A stretch of DNA of 64,000 nt from positions 310,001 through 374,000 of the forward strand of contig BDSL01000013.1 of the NCBI GenBank assembly GCA_003116995.1. The letters run 5' to 3'. The position numbers and the translations under genes are program-made. The first letter of the stretch is position 1. The number at the start of each line of letters is the position of its first letter. This DNA is from Yamagishiella unicocca (taxonomy: Eukaryota > Chlorophyta > Chlorophyceae > Chlamydomonadales > Volvocaceae). Below the pieces are notes generated by a model. That model worked only from the letters and a program-made list of their open reading frames with translations, had not been told where the DNA came from and did not search any database. Positions 43,767 through 55,998 of the stretch are shown piece by piece.

Positions 43767-44954
43767 ATGGACGTCGTCATGCTGTCACCCACGGCAGCAA
43801 GGCCGTCGCGTCTATCGCTGCTGCGGTCCCATGCGATTGAGGTTGCGGAAATGGAGGAGGAGGAGGAGGAGGAGGAGGAGGAGGTCGCCATGGGCAAGGG
43901 GGAGGTGGAGGTGATGGGCGTGATGGAGATGACACGGTCTGCTGGGGAGGTACCGGCACCCGCTGACCGCGTGCGCTCACACCCACTTCAGGTGACGGAC
44001 GTTGAGGAGGAGGAGGAGGAGGAGGAGGAGGAGGTCGCCGTCGTGGGCCAGGAAGAGGAGGAGGAGGAGGAGGTCGCCGTCGAGGACCAGGAAGAGGAGG
44101 AGGAGATTGCAGTGGCTCGGGAGGAAGTCGCAGCAGTGGCCCAGGACGAGCACGTCGATGAGGCTGGCCCAGCTGCCGAGGCCGCTGCCGCCGCCACGCG
44201 TGAACCGGCCGACATGGAAGTCGCTGTACGGCAGGAGCTACCTCCCTGCCGGCTGGCAGGGCCCGGTTGCCCACGCGACCTGATGTCAAGAGTGTCGATG
44301 ACAGTGACAAGGCTTACAGAACTTTGCTCTGGAGCCTCGGAGCAGCCCATGGTGGAGTTGCAACAGGAGGGGGCGTCCGCGCAGCAGGTTTCCAGCATCT
44401 TCACGGAGACGAAAGTCATCAGCGGCAGCAGCAGCGACAGCGTGTCTCTGCCTCTCCAGCTGGACACGCCTCCGCACCGCTCCGTCGAGGTTGGCACACT
44501 CACGCTCTCGTCGGCAGCACCAGCGGCAGCACCGGCAGCACCAAAGGGCGCTCGATGCAGCAAAGTTCCCAAGGCCGCCAAGCTTAATCATGTCAAGTCC
44601 GTGGTGGTGCGCAAGGTTGTGATTATGCGCCTCTCGGAGCCGGTGCGCGACCTACTGCTGCGCGCGGCGGAGGGCGAGGTTGGCGCGTGGGACGCTCTGC
44701 TGCTGCTCTTCCCCGTGGACATGTTTACGGAGCTCAAAGGCTACGAGACCGCGCGGCGCTCGCAGACCATGGCGGCCGTGGCGACGGGCGAGTCTGCAGT
44801 ACCGGCGGCTCAAGTACCGGGACCGTCTACGCCCATGCTTGGCTGGCATGTGGAGTGCCTGCCGGGCTACTTGGACCACGTGCGGCTGGTAACGTACCTG
44901 CCGTGGAGTGGACCCAGCAGCGAGATCCTGGCGCGCCACCCGCTGCTGGCCTAG
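43767..44954 (+). CDS. Poly-Glu acidic protein, tandem copy 1
   Basis: Single-exon frame of 395 aa from the first in-frame ATG (MDVVMLSPTAARPSRLSLL). Two long Glu runs (10 and 10 residues here) at ~30-39 and 80-89, plus shorter E7 and E5 blocks separated by VAVVGQ, VAVEDQ and IAVAREE. A middle Ala/Ser-rich part follows. A more ordered, conserved C-terminal ~120 residues comes last (VKSVVVRKVVIMRLSEPVRD, GAWDALLLLFPVDMFTELKG). No catalytic motif or membrane segment is evident. Acidic low-complexity regions of this kind occur in nuclear and chromatin-binding proteins, but that is only a possibility. TGTAA follows 153 nt after the stop. The family is unknown to me. Confidence 0.5.
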   Translation: MDVVMLSPTAARPSRLSLLRSHAIEVAEMEEEEEEEEEEVAMGKGEVEVMGVMEMTRSAGEVPAPADRVRSHPLQVTDVEEEEEEEEEEVAVVGQEEEEEEEVAVEDQEEEEEIAVAREEVAAVAQDEHVDEAGPAAEAAAAATREPADMEVAVRQELPPCRLAGPGCPRDLMSRVSMTVTRLTELCSGASEQPMVELQQEGASAQQVSSIFTETKVISGSSSDSVSLPLQLDTPPHRSVEVGTLTLSSAAPAAAPAAPKGARCSKVPKAAKLNHVKSVVVRKVVIMRLSEPVRDLLLRAAEGEVGAWDALLLLFPVDMFTELKGYETARRSQTMAAVATGESAVPAAQVPGPSTPMLGWHVECLPGYLDHVRLVTYLPWSGPSSEILARHPLLA

Positions 44955-45106
44955 GTGCTGGTTGGCGCATCTGGTTGGCTGGCTCCGTCACCACCCCGCA
45001 ATGCATCCATGCCGTTTGGTGTTTGGAAGGAAGACGTGGCCGGTACGTGGGTCACAGTGGTCTGATTTGGGGTGGCTAGACGGCTCCGTTCAAGCTGGGT
45101 CCAGTG

Positions 45107-45111
45107 TGTAA
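45107..45111 (+). terminator. TGTAA poly(A) signal behind poly-Glu gene, unit 1
   Basis: Within CCAGTGTGTAAGACATAGGC. Repeated at 49307, 53517, 57717 and 61916 behind the other copies. Confidence 0.5.
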
Positions 45112-46359
45112 GACATAGGCCTACGTACAGGAGCATACATAGACGAGTGAGAGGCGCCTGTGGGGCGTGCTAGCTGAATGTTGATTCAGATCGATGTAGA
45201 CGTCAATGCTGTTTGGGTTCATTAATGCTGGGAGCGAGTTAAGATTTCGCGCCATGTTAAGGCATCTAGTCCAGCACGTTAGGGTAGCTAGTAGCGCTTT
45301 AGGGTTTCACGCGCCATGTTTCACACCCTGTCGTCGTAGTATACTTGGGACTGCCCTGCTGACACTTCCCTAGATATTTTAGGAGAGAGGTATTTGGTCC
45401 TTCTTAAGGCGCAGGACTGACGTAGGGGCCTTCATTTGGCGTGTTAGGCAAACGAACGCTGGATGAACGAACGCTGTTTTCGAGGAGGGTCGGAAACTGC
45501 GTGCTTTTTGTTTTGGCTAGTGATCATTGCGTGTGTGCGAGCGCGCCTGTTAGTTATAGCTCTTGGCCACCAGCGACCGGCGGACAGCTGGGGTTGGCGT
45601 GCAAGCAACAAATGAACGAACCGCGCGTAAACATGGATCATTAGTAGTAATGCTGCCTGACCTGGTAACTACGTAAATATCTGTCGTTACCGGTACGTGG
45701 CGTGTGGATTTTGTTTCAGACTACATAGTTTTACTTGATTACGGTAGCAGCTGCACGCGGAACCAACGTTACGACTTGACTACAAAGTAGCAGTGTGTTT
45801 CGGCGGGACCTGGCCCCCGCACGAACGTCACTGTTCCTGTGTAGTTTCTCTAACGATGGTACTCGGTGTAGGTCTGCTCCAGCAGGAAGCGAGGCAGCCT
45901 GTTTGGACTAGTGCATGGGTGTGATGATTCGCCCGCCTTATTCTTTAAGCGTATGCTGAACGTGCCCGTACATCAAACCTTATGATTACAAGGGTCTCTT
46001 GACTCGATTGGGTCCTAACGAATGTAACGAAACTAACATTAAACGTACAACAACACTCTCCCCTTCTGCGAACCCATCCCTTTGCACGTGTCGTACATGG
46101 CATTCCTAGCATCCGCCGATGGACATGATCCAACCAAGCCCCAGGGGCGCCTACCACACATGACTCGATGTGCAGTGCGCCTGGACGATTGCGGATGCGG
46201 ACCCATCCATACCTCACTGCACGCGAGGAACGTTTTAACACTCCTGAACGAAACGACCCGGGGGTTAATCAGGCAAACACACGCCAGGACACGACCCCCG
46301 CGTGTGCCAGGCCAACCCTTCATGGTTCCATCCATGCGCCTAATAGTGCCATCGTATCG
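45112..46359. other. Convergent spacer of the tandem unit
   Basis: About 1.25 kb between the 3' ends of the poly-Glu gene and of the next leftward gene. Contains a direct repeat AACGAACGCTG at ~45451 and ~45465. No coding signal supported. The same spacer recurs between all later units. Confidence 0.5.
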
Positions 46360-46513
46360 TTACATGAGGGGGGTATGCAGCTACATAGCGGGCCTCGGAT
46401 GACTCAGCTGCCGCTATTGACGTGCGAGTGCGGTACAGCCAAAGCACATTCGATCGCAGCCTTGCATGGTCACCTTGGCCTTGCTAGTCAATTTATATCA
46501 TGGTAAGCTTCTT

Positions 46514-47588
46514 TTATTTCACCGTTTGCAGCCGTTCTAGTATCGCGACCGACCTCCATGTCGCCATGGCAGTCCCAAACATGTCAAATAGGCTCGCCAA
46601 GAAGCAGCTGAACAACTCCGCAAGCTGAACCTTCTTAGGGCATGCATCTGAGCTGAATTCTTTGTGCAGCATGGCACTGCTGCTCTTGGTGGAAGGCGGC
46701 GACATCATTCCAGATGCCTTGCGTCGGCCGGTATGCTTGCCTGTCACGCCATCCTCCACTAGTTTACTGAACAAATGCTAATGCCATTGCTTCAAGGCAT
46801 TTGATGGGGCTTCCGGATCGCGAAAGCCTCTGCACCCGTTCAGCCTTTCTCTTCAGCTGAAGACAAAAGGACAATCAAACCAGATAAATGATGAGCGCGC
46901 TATGTGTGGCGTGTGGTATCAGGGACGCGGTCGGTACAGGCCTGTATACACGAGCAGTTTGGTTTTACCGACCTTCGTTCTCGACCTTCGACCTGCGCGT
47001 AATCTCTGTAAGCCTGAGCTTCATACTACTCGCTGTAGAAAATTGTCTTCTGTAGAGCTGCACGTGCCTCATCAGGAACGGGGAAGGTCCGTTGCGCTAA
47101 TGCTTTCGGGTAGGGCCCACCAGACCGCCCCAATACTTAATGGCCTGTGCACGCCTGCGTCCCCATTATCAAGCAATCTCTCAAGCACTTTGTTTCGCTT
47201 CATACTTGCCTGTCGCCTCCCATCCAATTGTGATAAAACAAAGTCACTCGGTGTGCCGCAAGCCCACCGTGGTGTTTGCGCGCTGTTTTTGCGTTCTTTG
47301 AAGTCAGTCCAGTCCAAGAATGGCGTGCTGTTTCCTTGATGTGTCCAAGTGTGTGGTCAAGTGCCCGTGTGGGTGAGTGCGGTTTGGGTCCGGGTAGCCG
47401 CCGGGCCAGGGTGAGAAGAGGCCTCCTTTCCAGCCCGGCGGTAACCTAGGCAGTTCTGGGGCACAAATAAAGTTCTTCCGATTCTCCTTGGGGTGCTTTT
47501 CGTGCTTGGGCCTATTCGATGGTTGCGCAGCCAACCGTCTCCTGCCAAACCAGCAGGACCAGGCCGAATCAGCCATGATAGTATCCAT
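46514..47588 (-). CDS. Uncharacterised leftward ORFs, unit 2
   Basis: First frame from ATG 47588 is 94 aa, shortened by a TGA after HAILGLD that unit 1 does not have. A second frame, WTDFKERKNSAQTPRWACGT to 47072, is open in units 2-5. The last frame ends ATWRSVAILERLQTVK because of a small indel relative to unit 1. These shifts fit either introns or relaxed constraint. Confidence 0.5.
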
Positions 47589-47975
47589 TTCCCATAATTA
47601 AAGCAGCTTAGCTATGCACTCGCGTCGCCGTGCTCGCGTTTCGCGGCCTTCAGCATGCATCCTCACAATGAGTTTTCAACTTGTGACTGTATGCACCGTC
47701 GTCACAAGCAGTTGCTTATGTGACGACTTCAATTATTCATCTCATATGACTATAGTTTGGGAAGAAACCCTTTGCACGTAATGTTGTCTGCTTCGCTCGT
47801 TACGCATGCAAGTTTTCGTTCGACTATCCTGTCCACTCTCCACCACAACTGAGAGCCGTGCTACTCGTGTTCATCAAGTTCTTACCGCTTGCCCTGCCAA
47901 CGTCCGTCTTCCCATAGGCGGTATCCACATGGCGGCGCGGCGGTCAAGCCGCCCGTCACGTCCACTCCCGCCGTT

Positions 47976-49154
47976 ATGGACGTCGTCATGCTGTCACCCA
48001 CGGCAGCAAGGCCGTCGCGTCTATCGCTGCTGCGATCCCATGCGATTGAGGTTGCGGAAATGGAGGAGGAGGAGGAGGAGGAGGAGGTCGCCATGGGCAA
48101 GGGGGAGGTGGAGGTGATGGGCGTGATGGAGATGACACGGTCTGCTGGGGAGGTACCGGCACCCGCTGACCGCGTGCGCTCACACCCACTTCAGGTGACG
48201 GACGTTGAGGAGGAGGAGGAGGAGGAGGAGGAGGTCGCCGTCGTGGGCCAGGAAGAGGAGGAGGAGGAGGAGGTCGCCGTCGAGGACCAGGAAGAGGAGG
48301 AGGAGATTGCAGTGGCTCGGGAGGAAGTCGCAGCAGTGGCCCAGGACGAGCACGTCGATGAGGCTGGCCCAGCTGCCGAGGCCGCTGCCGCCGCCACGCG
48401 TGAACCGGCCGACATGGAAGTCGCTGTACGGCAGGAGCTACCTCCCTGCCGGCTGGCAGGGCCCGGTTGCCCACGCGACCTGATGTCAAGAGTGTCGATG
48501 ACAGTGACAAGGCTTACAGAACTTTGCTCTGGAGCCTCGGAGCAGCCCATGGTGGAGTTGCAACAGGAGGGGGCGTCCGCGCAGCAGGTTTCCAGCATCT
48601 TCACGGAGACGAAAGTCATCAGCGGCAGCAGCAGCGACAGCGTGTCTCTGCCTCTCCAGCTGGACACGCCTCCGCACCGCTCCGTCGAGGTTGGCACACT
48701 CACGCTCTCGTCGGCAGCACCAGCGGCAGCACCGGCAGCACCAAAGGGCGCTCGATGCAGCAAAGTTCCCAAGGCCGCCAAGCTTAATCATGTCAAGTCC
48801 GTGGTGGTGCGCAAGGTTGTGATTATGCGCCTCTCGGAGCCGGTGCGCGACCTACTGCTGCGCGCGGCGGAGGGCGAGGTTGGCGCGTGGGACGCTCTGC
48901 TGCTGCTCTTCCCCGTGGACATGTTTACGGAGCTCAAAGGCTACGAGACCGCGCGGCGCTCGCAGACCATGGCGGCCGTGGCGACGGGCGAGTCTGCAGT
49001 ACCGGCGGCTCAAGTACCGGGACCGTCTACGCCCATGCTTGGCTGGCATGTGGAGTGCCTGCCGGGCTACTTGGACCACGTGCGGCTGGTAACGTACCTG
49101 CCGTGGAGTGGACCCAGCAGCGAGATCCTGGCGCGCCACCCGCTGCTGGCCTAG
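47976..49154 (+). CDS. Poly-Glu acidic protein, tandem copy 2
   Basis: 392 aa. Identical architecture to copy 1 with Glu runs of 8 and 9. An upstream out-of-frame ATG (CCACATGGCGGCG at ~47929), created by ACG to ATG relative to copy 1, precedes the start and could lower initiation here. Confidence 0.5.
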   Translation: MDVVMLSPTAARPSRLSLLRSHAIEVAEMEEEEEEEEVAMGKGEVEVMGVMEMTRSAGEVPAPADRVRSHPLQVTDVEEEEEEEEEVAVVGQEEEEEEEVAVEDQEEEEEIAVAREEVAAVAQDEHVDEAGPAAEAAAAATREPADMEVAVRQELPPCRLAGPGCPRDLMSRVSMTVTRLTELCSGASEQPMVELQQEGASAQQVSSIFTETKVISGSSSDSVSLPLQLDTPPHRSVEVGTLTLSSAAPAAAPAAPKGARCSKVPKAAKLNHVKSVVVRKVVIMRLSEPVRDLLLRAAEGEVGAWDALLLLFPVDMFTELKGYETARRSQTMAAVATGESAVPAAQVPGPSTPMLGWHVECLPGYLDHVRLVTYLPWSGPSSEILARHPLLA

Positions 49155-50714
49155 GTGCTGGTTGGCGCATCTGGTTGGCTGGCTCCGTCACCACCCCGCA
49201 ATGCATCCATGCCGTTTGGTGTTTGGAAGGAAGACGTGGCCGGTACGTGGGTCACAGTGGTCTGATTTGGGGTGGCTAGACGGCTCCGTTCAAGCTGGGT
49301 CCAGTGTGTAAGACATAGGCCTACGTACAGGAGCATACATAGACGAGTGAGAGGCGCCTGTGGGGCGTGCTAGCTGAATGTTGATTCAGATCGATGTAGA
49401 CGTCAATGCTGTTTGGGTTCATTAATGCTGGGAGCGAGTTAAGATTTCGCGCCATGTTAATGCATCTAGTCCAGCACGGTAGGGTAGCTAGTAGCGCTTT
49501 AGGGTTTCACGCGCCATGTTTCACACCCTGTCGTCGTAGTATACTTGGGACTGCCCTGCTGACACTTCCCTAGATATTTTAGGAGAGAGGTATTTGGTCC
49601 TTCTTAAGGCGCAGGACTGACGTAGGGGCCTTTATTTGGCGTGTTAGGCAAACGAACGCTGGATGAACGAACGCTGTTTTCGAGGAGGGTCGGAAACTGC
49701 GTGCTTTTTGTTTTGGCTAGTGGTCATTGCGTGTGTGCGAGCGCGCCTGTTAGTTATAGCTCTTGGCCACCAGCGACCGGCGGACAGCTGGGGTTGGCGT
49801 GCAAGCAACAAATGAACGAACCGCGCGTAAACATGGATAATTAGTAGTAATGCTGCCTGACCTGGTAACTACGTAAATATCTGTCGTTACCGGTACGTGG
49901 CGTGTGGATTTTGTTTCAGACTACATAGTTTTACTTGATTACGGTAGCAGCTGCACGCGGAACCAACGTTACGACTTGACTACAAAGTAGCAGTGTGTTT
50001 CGGCGGGACCTGGCCCCCGCACGAACGTCACTGTTCCTGTGTAGTTTCTCTAACGATGGTACTCGGTGTAGGTCTGCTCCAGCAGGAAGCGAGGCAGCCT
50101 GTTTGGACTAGTGCATGGGTGTGATGATTCGCCCGCCTTATTCTTTAAGCGTATGCTGAACGTGCCCGTACATCAAACCTTATGATTACAAGGGTCTCTT
50201 GACTCGATTGGGTCCTAACGAATGTAACGAAACTAACATTAAACGTACAACAACACTCTCCCCTTCTGCGAACCCATCCCTTTGCACGTGTCGTACATGG
50301 CATTCCTAGCATCCGCCGATGGACATGATCCAACCAAGCCCCAGGGGCGCCTACCACACATGGCTCGATTGAGCAGTGCGCCTGGACGATTGCGGATGCG
50401 GACCCATCCATACCTTACTGCACGCGAGGAACGTTTTAACACTCCTGAACGAAACGACCCGGGGGTTAATCAGGCAAACACACGCCAGGACACGACCCCC
50501 GCGTGTGCCAGGCCAACCCTTCATGGTTCCATCCATGCGCCTAATAGTGCCATCGTATCGTTACATGAGGGGGGTATGCAGCTACATAGCGGGCCTCGGA
50601 TGACTCTGCTGCCGCTATTGACGTGCGAGTGCGGTACAGCCAAAGCACATTCGATCGCAGCCTTGCATGGTCACCTTGGCCTTGCTAGTTAATTTATATC
50701 ATGGTAAGCTTCTT

Positions 50715-51789
50715 TTATTTCACCGTTTGCAGCCGTTCTAGTATCGCGACCGACCTCCATGTCGCCATGGCAGTCCCAAACATGTCAAATAGGCTCGCCA
50801 AGAAGCAGCTGAACAACTCCGCAAGCTGAGCCTTCTTAGGGCCTGCATCTGAGCTGAATTCTTTGTGCAGCATGGCACTGCTGCTCTTGGTGGAAGGCGG
50901 CGACATCATTCCAGATGCCTTGCGTCGGCCGGTATGCTTGCCTGTCACGCCATCCTCCACTAGTTTACTGAACAAATGCTAATGCCATTGCTTCAAGGCA
51001 TTTGACGGGGCTTCCGGATCGCGAAAGCCTCTGCACCCGTTCAGCCTTTCTCTTCAGCTGAAGACAAAAGGACAATCAAACCAGATAAATGATGAGCGCG
51101 CTATGTGTGGCGTGTGGTATCAGGGACGCGGTCGGTACAGGCCTGTATACACGAGCAGTTTGGTTTTACCGACCTTCGTTCTCGACCTTCGACCTGCGCG
51201 TAATCTCTGTAAGCCTGAGCTTCATACTACTCGCTGTAGAAAGTTGTCTTCTGTAGAGCTGCACGTGCCTCATCAGGAACGGGGAAGGTCCGTTGCGCTA
51301 ATACTTTCGGGTAGGGCCCACCAGACCGCCCCAATACTTAATGGCCTGTGCACGCCTGCGTCCCCATTATCAAGCAATCTCTCAAGCACTTTGTTTCGCT
51401 TCATACTTGCCTGTCGCCTCCCATCCAATTGTGATAAAACAAAGTCACTCGGTGTGCCGCAAGCCCACCGTGGTGTTTGCGCGCTGTTTTTGCGTTCTTT
51501 GAAGTCAGTCCAGTCCAAGAATGGCGTGCTGTTTCCTTGATGTGTCCAAGTGTGTGGTCAAGTGCCCGTGTGGGTGAGTGCGGTTTGGGTCCGGGTAGCC
51601 GCCGGGCCAGGGTGAGAAGAGGCCTCCTTTCCAGCCCGGCGGTAACCTAGGCAGTTCTGGGGCACAAATAAAGTTCTTCCGATTCTCCTTGGGGTGCTTT
51701 TCGTGCTTGGGCCTATTCGATGGTTGCGCAGCCAACCGTCTCCTGCCAAACCAGCAGGACCAGGCCGAATCAGCCATGATAGTATCCAT
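50715..51789 (-). CDS. Uncharacterised leftward ORFs, unit 3
   Basis: Same frame pattern as unit 2. One substitution changes KKVQLAELF to KKAQLAELF in the last frame. Confidence 0.5.
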
Positions 51790-52176
51790 TTCCCATAATT
51801 AAAGCAGCTTAGCTATGCACTCGCGTCGCCGTGCTCGCGTTTCGCGGCCTTCAGCATGCATCCTCACAATGAGTTTTCAACTTGTGACTGTATGCACCGT
51901 CGTCACAAGCAGTTGCTTATGTGACGAATTCAATTATTCATCTCATATGACTATAGTTCGGGAAGAAACCCTTTGCACGTAATGTTGTCTGCTTCGCTCG
52001 TTACGCATGCAAGTTTTCGTTCGACTATCCTGTCCACTCTCCACCACAACTGAGAGCCGTGCTACTCGTGTTCATCAAGTTCTTACCGCTTGCCCTGCCA
52101 ACGTCCGTCTTCCCATAGGCGGTATCCACATGGCGGCGCGGCGGTCAAGCCGCCCGTCACGTCCACTCCCGCCGTT

Positions 52177-53364
52177 ATGGACGTCGTCATGCTGTCACCC
52201 ACGGCAGCAAGGCCGTCGCGTCTATCGCTGCTGCGGTCCCATGCGATTGAGGTTGCGGAAATGGAGGAGGAGGAGGAGGAGGAGGAGGAGGTCGCCATGG
52301 GCAAGGGGGAGGTGGAGGTGATGGGCGTGATGGAGATGACACGGTCTGCTGGGGAGGTACCGGCACCCGCTGACCGCGTGCGCTCACACCCACTTCAGGT
52401 GACGGACGTTGAGGAGGAGGAGGAGGAGGAGGAGGAGGAGGAGGTCGCCGTCGTGGGCCAGGAAGAGGAGGAGGAGGAGGAGGTCGCCGTCGAGGACCAG
52501 GAAGAGGAGGAGGAGATTGCAGTGGCTCGGGAGGAAGTCGCAGCAGTCGCCCAGGACGAGCACGTCGATGAGGCTGGCCCAGCTGCCGAGGCCGCTGCCG
52601 CCGCCACGCGTGAACCGGCCGACATGGAAGTCGCTGTACGGCAGGAGCTACCTCCCTGCCGGCTGGCAGGGCCCGGTTGCCCACGCGACCTGATGTCAAG
52701 AGTGTCGATGACAGTGACAAGGCTTACAGAACTTTGCTCTGGAGCCTCGGAGCAGCCCATGGTGGAGTTGCAACAGGAGGGGGCGTCCGCGCAGCAGGTT
52801 TCCAGCATCTTCACGGAGACGAAAGTCATCAGCGGCAGCAGCAGCGACAGCGTGTCTCTGCCTCTCCAGCTGGACACGCCTCCGCACCGCTCCGTCGAGG
52901 TTGGCACACTCACGCTCTCGTCGGCAGCACCAGCGGCAGCACCGGCAGCACCAAAGGGCGCTCGATGCAGCAAAGTTCCCAAGGCCGCCAAGCTTAATCA
53001 TGTCAAGTCCGTGGTGGTGCGCAAGGTTGTGATTATGCGCCTCTCGGAGCCGGTGCGCGACCTACTGCTGCGCGCGGCGGAGGGCGAGGTTGGCGCGTGG
53101 GACGCTCTGCTGCTGCTCTTCCCCGTGGACATGTTTACGGAGCTCAAAGGCTACGAGACCGCGCGGCGCTCGCAGACCATGGCGGCCGTGGCGACGGGCG
53201 AGTCTGCAGTACCGGCGGCTCAAGTACCGGGACCGTCTACGCCCATGCTTGGCTGGCATGTGGAGTGCCTGCCGGGCTACTTGGACCACGTGCGGCTGGT
53301 AACGTACCTGCCGTGGAGTGGACCCAGCAGCGAGATCCTGGCGCGCCACCCGCTGCTGGCCTAG
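52177..53364 (+). CDS. Poly-Glu acidic protein, tandem copy 3
   Basis: 395 aa with Glu runs of 9 and 11. Also carries the upstream out-of-frame ATG seen in copy 2. Confidence 0.5.
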   Translation: MDVVMLSPTAARPSRLSLLRSHAIEVAEMEEEEEEEEEVAMGKGEVEVMGVMEMTRSAGEVPAPADRVRSHPLQVTDVEEEEEEEEEEEVAVVGQEEEEEEEVAVEDQEEEEEIAVAREEVAAVAQDEHVDEAGPAAEAAAAATREPADMEVAVRQELPPCRLAGPGCPRDLMSRVSMTVTRLTELCSGASEQPMVELQQEGASAQQVSSIFTETKVISGSSSDSVSLPLQLDTPPHRSVEVGTLTLSSAAPAAAPAAPKGARCSKVPKAAKLNHVKSVVVRKVVIMRLSEPVRDLLLRAAEGEVGAWDALLLLFPVDMFTELKGYETARRSQTMAAVATGESAVPAAQVPGPSTPMLGWHVECLPGYLDHVRLVTYLPWSGPSSEILARHPLLA

Positions 53365-54924
53365 GTGCTGGTTGGCGCATCTGGTTGGCTGGCTCCGTCA
53401 CCACCCCGCAATGCATCCATGCCGTTTGGTGTTTGGAAGGAAGACGTGGCCGGTACGTGGGTCACAGTGGTCTGATTTGGGGTGGCTAGACGGCTCCGTT
53501 CAAGCTGGGTCCAGTGTGTAAGACATAGGCCTACGTACAGGAGCATACATAGACGAGTGAGAGGCGCCTGTGGGGCGTGCTAGCTGAATGTTGATTCAGA
53601 TCGATGTAGACGTCAATGCTGTTTGGGTTCATTAATGCTGGGAGTGAGTTAAGATTTCGCGCCATGTTAATGCATCTAGTCCAGCACGGTAGGGTAGCTA
53701 GTAGCGCTTTAGGGTTTCACGCGCCATGTTTCACACCCTGTCGTCGTAGTATACTTGGGACTGCCCTGCTGACACTTCCCTAGATATTTTAGGAGAGAGG
53801 TATTTGGTCCTTCTTAAGGCGCAGGACTGACGTAGGGGCCTTCATTTGGCGTGTTAGGCAAACGAACGCTGGATGAACGAACGCTGTTTTCGAGGAGGGT
53901 CGGAAACTGCGTGCTTTTTGTTTTGGCTAGTGATCATTGCGTGTGTGCGAGCGCGCCTGTTAGTTATAGCTCTTGGCCACCAGCGACCGGCGGACAGCTG
54001 GGGTTGGCGTGCAAGCAACAAATGAACGAACCGCGCGTAAACATGGATCATTAGTAGTAATGCTGCCTGACCTGGTAACTACGTAAATATCTGTCGTTAC
54101 CGGTACGTGGCGTGTGGATTTTGTTTCAGACTACATAGTTTTACTTGATTACGGTAGCAGCTGCACGCGGAACCAACGTTACGACTTGACTACAAAGTAG
54201 CAGTGTGTTTCGGCGGGACCTGGCCCCCGCACGAACGTCACTGTTCCTGTGTAGTTTCTCTAACGATGGTACTCGGTGTAGGTCTGCTCCAGCAGGAAGC
54301 GAGGCAGCCTCTTTGGACTAGTGCATGGGTGTGATGATTCGCCCGCCTTATTCTTTAAGCGTATGCTGAACGTGCCCGTACATCAAACCTTATGATTACA
54401 AGGGTCTCTTGACTCGATTGGGTCCTAACGAATGTAACGAAACTAACATTAAACGTACAACAACACTCTCCCCTTCTGCGAACCCATCCCTTTGCACGTG
54501 TCGTACATGGCATTCCTAGCATCCGCCGATGGACATGATCCAACCAAGCCCCAGGGGCGCCTACCACACATGGCTCGATTGAGCAGTGCGCCTGGACGAT
54601 TGCGGATGCGGACCCATCCATACCTTACTGCACGCGAGGAACGTTTTAACACTCCTGAACGAAACGACCCGGGGGTTAATCAGGCAAACACACGCCAGGA
54701 CACGACCCCCGCGTGTGCCAGGCCAACCCTTCATGGTTCCATCCATGCGCCTAATAGTGCCATCGTATCGTTACATGAGGGGGGTATGCAGCTACATAGC
54801 GGGCCTCGGATGACTCTGCTGCCGCTATTGACGTGCGAGTGCGGTACAGCCAAAGCACATTCGATCGCAGCCTTGCATGGTCACCTTGGCCTTGCTAGTC
54901 AATTTATATCATGGTAAGCTTCTT

Positions 54925-55998
54925 TTATTTCACCGTTTGCAGCCGTTCTAGTATCGCGACCGACCTCCATGTCGCCATGGCAGTCCCAAACATGTCAAAT
55001 AGGCTCGCCAAGAAGCAGCTGAACAACTCCGCAAGCTGAACCTTCTTAGGGCCTGCATCTGAGCTGAATTCTTTGTGCAGCATGGCACTGCTGCTCTTGG
55101 TGGAAGGCGGCGACATCATTCCAGATGCCTTGCGTCGGCCGGTATGCTTGCCTGTCACGCCATCCTCCACTAGTTTACTGAACAAATGCTAATGCCATTG
55201 CTTCAAGGCATTTGATGGGGCTTCCGGATCGCGAAAGCCTCTGCACCCGTTCAGCCTTTCTCTTCAGCTGAAGACAAAAGGACAATCAAACCAGATAAAT
55301 GATGAGCGCGCTATGTGTGGCGTGTGGTATCAGGGACGCGGTCGGTACAGGCCTGTATACACGAGCAGTTTGGTTTTACCGACCTTCGTTCTCGACCTTC
55401 GACCTGCGCGTAATCTCTGTAAGCCTGAGCTTCATACTACTGCTGTAGAAAGTTGTCTTCTGTAGAGCTGCACGTGCCTCATCAGGAACGGGGAAGGTCC
55501 GTTGCGCTAATGCTTTCGGGTAGGGCCCACCAGACCGCCCCAATACTTAATGGCCTGTGCACGCCTGCGTCCCCATTATCAAGCAATCTCTCAAGCACTT
55601 TGTTTCGCTTCATACTTGCCTGTCGCCTCCCATCCAATTGTGATAAAACAAAGTCACTCGGTGTGCCGCAAGCCCACCGTGGTGTTTGCGCGCTGTTTTT
55701 GCGTTCTTTGAAGTCAGTCCAGTCCAAGAATGGCGTGCTGTTTCCTTGATGTGTCCAAGTGTGTGGTCAAGTGCCCGTGTGGGTGAGTGCGGTTTGGGTC
55801 CGGGTAGCCGCCGGGCCAGGGTGAGAAGAGGCCTCCTTTCCAGCCCGGCGGTAACCTAGGCAGTTCTGGGGCACAAATAAAGTTTTTCCGATTCTCCTTG
55901 GGGTGCTTTTCGTGCTTGGGCCTATTCGATGGTTGCGCAGCCAACCGTCTCCTGCCAAACCAGCAGGACCAGGCCGAATCAGCCATGATAGTATCCAT
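54925..55998 (-). CDS. Uncharacterised leftward ORFs, unit 4
   Basis: As in unit 2 for the first and last frames; one base shorter in the middle because of the deletion near 55440. One substitution gives GKTLFVPQ-type change (R to K) in an alternative frame. Confidence 0.5.

Larger units (their letters stand above)
41945..46130. repeat. Tandem 4.2-kb unit 1 (edge copy)
   Basis: First of six head-to-tail copies, aligned on CCCAGGGGCGCCTACCACAC at ~41954. It carries private differences, such as lacking TCGATCGCAGCC near 42265 and having CTTGACC extra bases near 42790, that make it the most divergent copy. Confidence 0.5.
46131..50330. repeat. Tandem 4.2-kb unit 2
   Basis: 4200 bp copy. It has the interior-type sequence GGGGAAGGTCCGTTGCGC near 47080 that unit 1 lacks, and CCGGGCCAGGG near 47402. 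Confidence 0.5.
50331..54540. repeat. Tandem 4.2-kb unit 3
   Basis: 4210 bp, the longest unit, mainly because of longer Glu-codon runs. Shares the ACATGGCTCGATTGAGCAGT variant near 50356 with units 4-6. Confidence 0.5.

Noticed and set aside
41945..46130. Tandem unit as a classical DNA transposon or LTR element
   Set aside because: I saw no terminal inverted or long direct repeats within the unit and no recognisable transposase or reverse transcriptase motif; it stays open as a domesticated element only.
46902..47339. 145-aa plus-strand frame conserved in several array units
   Set aside because: Lies antisense to the leftward unit, has no start context or poly(A) signal of its own, and is broken in unit 4; its conservation is explained by the overall identity of the units.
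50282..50692. ~140-aa plus-strand frame at the left end of each array unit
   Set aside because: Sequence is compositionally random, the frame differs in units 1 and 2, and it overlaps the convergent 3' ends.
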